6,741 nucleotides of DNA, from positions 1 through 6,741 of the forward strand of contig JANQPK010000367.1 of assembly GCA_028289505.1 (NCBI GenBank), written 5' to 3'. Position 1 is the stretch's first letter. Each line of letters begins with the position of its first letter. The stretch comes from Cyclobacteriaceae bacterium. GTDB lineage: Bacteria > Bacteroidota > Bacteroidia > Cytophagales > Cyclobacteriaceae. The translations under genes and the position numbers were made by a program. Below the pieces are notes generated by a model, which did no database searches, was not told where the DNA came from, and saw nothing but the letters and a program-made list of their open reading frames with translations. Below are positions 5,422-6,741 of the stretch, one piece after another.

Positions 5422-6741
5422 AAATCTGTTCTCTTTACCTCAACGAATAAGGGCCCTTCCGGAAGTCTTTCAGACTTAAGATAAGCCTGTAAATTACCAA
5501 TTCCACCAGGTAAGCTTACCTTTTCAAAGGTCAATCTTTTTTGCCCTGCTTCCACAGCCTTACTCAAATGAACCTCCTGGTATTTCAGGTGTACCACACC
5601 AATTGATTCCCGGGCAGGAAGTTCCATGGTGATCTCATAAACTCCAGGCTCTGTATGTACCCTCCAATAACCCAGATTGTTCTTCGAAATCACCCTGGGA
5701 CCACCCCAGTCAAACCTGGAAAGTACCACCTGAGGCTGTTGCTGGTGCCCCAGGTATATTCTTTGGATTCCTTTGGCATCGCGCTCCTGTGTCACCTCAT
5801 CATACCAATCCTCATACAGGAGCAGCATCTGATCCACTATTTCAGGATGTCGAGATGCCAGGTTGATTCTTTCACTGGGATCATTTTCAATATCATACAA
5901 CTCCAGATTGGCCAGGGTTTCTTTCAACTCATCATCTGTTGGTTGATAGACCAAATGGTGCGGATCGTCATGAGGGCTTACCAACTTGTACCTGGGGCCA
6001 CGGACAGCAAAATGCATGTATTTGAATACTGTGGGACCCACCATCATTTGAGTAAAAAAGTATCGGTCTTTAGATTCACTCTTATGTCCAGTCCAAAGTG
6101 GTAGTAAGGACTGTCCATCAATTTGCAAAGCATCCGCATTGATATTGGCAGCATCTAAAACGGTGGGGAATATGTCAATCACTGTACCCACTTTGGTAAT
6201 CTGTTTACCAGCTGCTATTTTCTCAGGCCACCGCACAAAAAACGGGACTCTAATTCCACCCTCATATACGCTGGTCTTGGTGCCGCGAAGATTGGACACC
6301 CAACGACCAGGGTACACATCATTTTTGGTTCTTCGGTGACGGGGGCCATTATCCGACAAAAAGATGATCATAGTACGCTGCCCTATACCCTGGGTCTTCA
6401 CCAGATCCAATACCCGACCGACGTTATAGTCAATACTGGCCATCATGCCATAGGTGCGTGCATTATCTTCGTGTAATCCCATCTTCCGAAAAGGATCGGC
6501 CAGTGAATCAGGTACTTCTAAGGGAAAATGGGGCAGATTGGTAGCTAGGTATAAAAAGAATGGCTGTTCACCACATTCTTTAATAAAGTCCAGTGCGGCG
6601 TTGGTAAAAATATCATCGCAATAGCCCTGGTATTTTTTGGCTACATTGTTATGCTCCAATACGGGATCAAAATAACTATTGCCCGCAGGTCCCGCAGCCT
6701 GGCCGATACCTCCTCCCTTGTGCACCAAAGCTTCCTGGAAT
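5418..6741 (-). CDS. Arylsulfatase-type sulfatase, C-terminal 440 residues (5' end beyond right edge)
   Basis: This is a sulfatase of the alkaline-phosphatase superfamily (Pfam Sulfatase type), which hydrolyses sulfate esters, typically from sulfated polysaccharides or sugars in the periplasm or outside. Counting from the first full codon (6740-6738), visible motifs are FLYLATNLPHFPL (62-74, H71), FLSDNGP (127-133, metal ligands D130 and N131), and LRGTKTSVYEGGIRVP (151-166, catalytic Lys K155). DIFPTVLDAA (189-198) and the LYDIENDPSE tail motif (281-290) follow. Residues about 325-440 form an extra C-terminal beta-rich domain, including WRVHTEPGVYEI, as in several marine-type sulfatases. The frame stays open to the window edge (FQEA precedes a TTG at 6728), so that TTG is not a start. 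The signal peptide and the C/S-x-P-x-R formylglycine site lie outside, so the Cys or Ser type and maturation route cannot be judged. The stop overlaps the next gene's ATG. Substrate unknown. Confidence 0.95.
   Translation of the reverse strand, partial: FQEALVHKGGGIGQAAGPAGNSYFDPVLEHNNVAKKYQGYCDDIFTNAALDFIKECGEQPFFLYLATNLPHFPLEVPDSLADPFRKMGLHEDNARTYGMMASIDYNVGRVLDLVKTQGIGQRTMIIFLSDNGPRHRRTKNDVYPGRWVSNLRGTKTSVYEGGIRVPFFVRWPEKIAAGKQITKVGTVIDIFPTVLDAANINADALQIDGQSLLPLWTGHKSESKDRYFFTQMMVGPTVFKYMHFAVRGPRYKLVSPHDDPHHLVYQPTDDELKETLANLELYDIENDPSERINLASRHPEIVDQMLLLYEDWYDEVTQERDAKGIQRIYLGHQQQPQVVLSRFDWGGPRVISKNNLGYWRVHTEPGVYEITMELPARESIGVVHLKYQEVHLSKAVEAGQKRLTFEKVSLPGGIGNLQAYLKSERLPEGPLFVEVKRTDL

Noticed and set aside
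5655..6104. Plus-strand open frame of 149 codons
   Set aside because: It is antisense to the conserved sulfatase coding sequence, with no family resemblance and no promoter.
5418..6728. Sulfatase starting at the TTG at 6728
   Set aside because: The frame continues upstream through FQEA to the window edge, and the family needs roughly another hundred or more N-terminal residues including the formylglycine site. The gene is cut by the edge, not started there.

Overview
The window looks like a piece of a chromosome from a Bacteroidota bacterium, probably a marine or polysaccharide-degrading member of the Cytophagales/Flavobacteriales type. Three things suggest this: moderately AT-rich DNA; start codons without clear Shine-Dalgarno sequences, plus one good match to the Bacteroidota -7 promoter element (TAnnTTTG); and the protein families present (arylsulfatase, AraC regulator with a Bacteroidota-style C-terminus, dual SnoaL/hydrolase fusion). 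The genus cannot be settled from the sequence.

Layout. Positions 1-312 (minus strand) hold the first 104 codons of a GntP-family gluconate/sugar-acid permease that runs off the left edge. A 110-bp divergent spacer separates it from lgt (423-1238, plus strand), the prolipoprotein diacylglyceryl transferase. Everything to the right of lgt is on the minus strand and reads right to left: an arylsulfatase truncated by the right edge (5418-6741), a secreted galactose-mutarotase-fold protein (4201-5421), an AraC-family regulator (3237-4184), and a large protein made of two SnoaL/NTF2-like domains fused to an alpha/beta hydrolase (1246-3153). This last gene converges on lgt with only 7 bp between the stop codons.

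How the genes may work together. The sulfatase and the mutarotase-fold gene overlap by four bases (ATGA), and the AraC gene follows after 16 bp. These three very probably form one transcript whose upstream part lies outside the window. A sulfatase beside a secreted carbohydrate-binding-fold protein and a sensor-type regulator is a plausible fragment of a sulfated-polysaccharide or sulfated-sugar utilisation locus. The hydrolase gene follows after 83 bp and has its own apparent promoter with a perfect -7 element, so it may be a separate unit, perhaps controlled by the adjacent AraC protein. lgt is housekeeping and appears unrelated. The permease could import sugar acids, but it is on the far side of lgt and its link to the sulfatase cluster is speculative.

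No RNA genes, insertion sequences, CRISPR arrays, long repeats or convincing rho-independent terminators were seen. No gene-free stretch exceeds about 110 bp. The most unusual items are the mutarotase-fold protein co-translated with the sulfatase, the three-domain hydrolase fusion with a Cys-containing nucleophile elbow and no visible catalytic His at the usual place, and the AraC protein lacking several normally conserved glycines.
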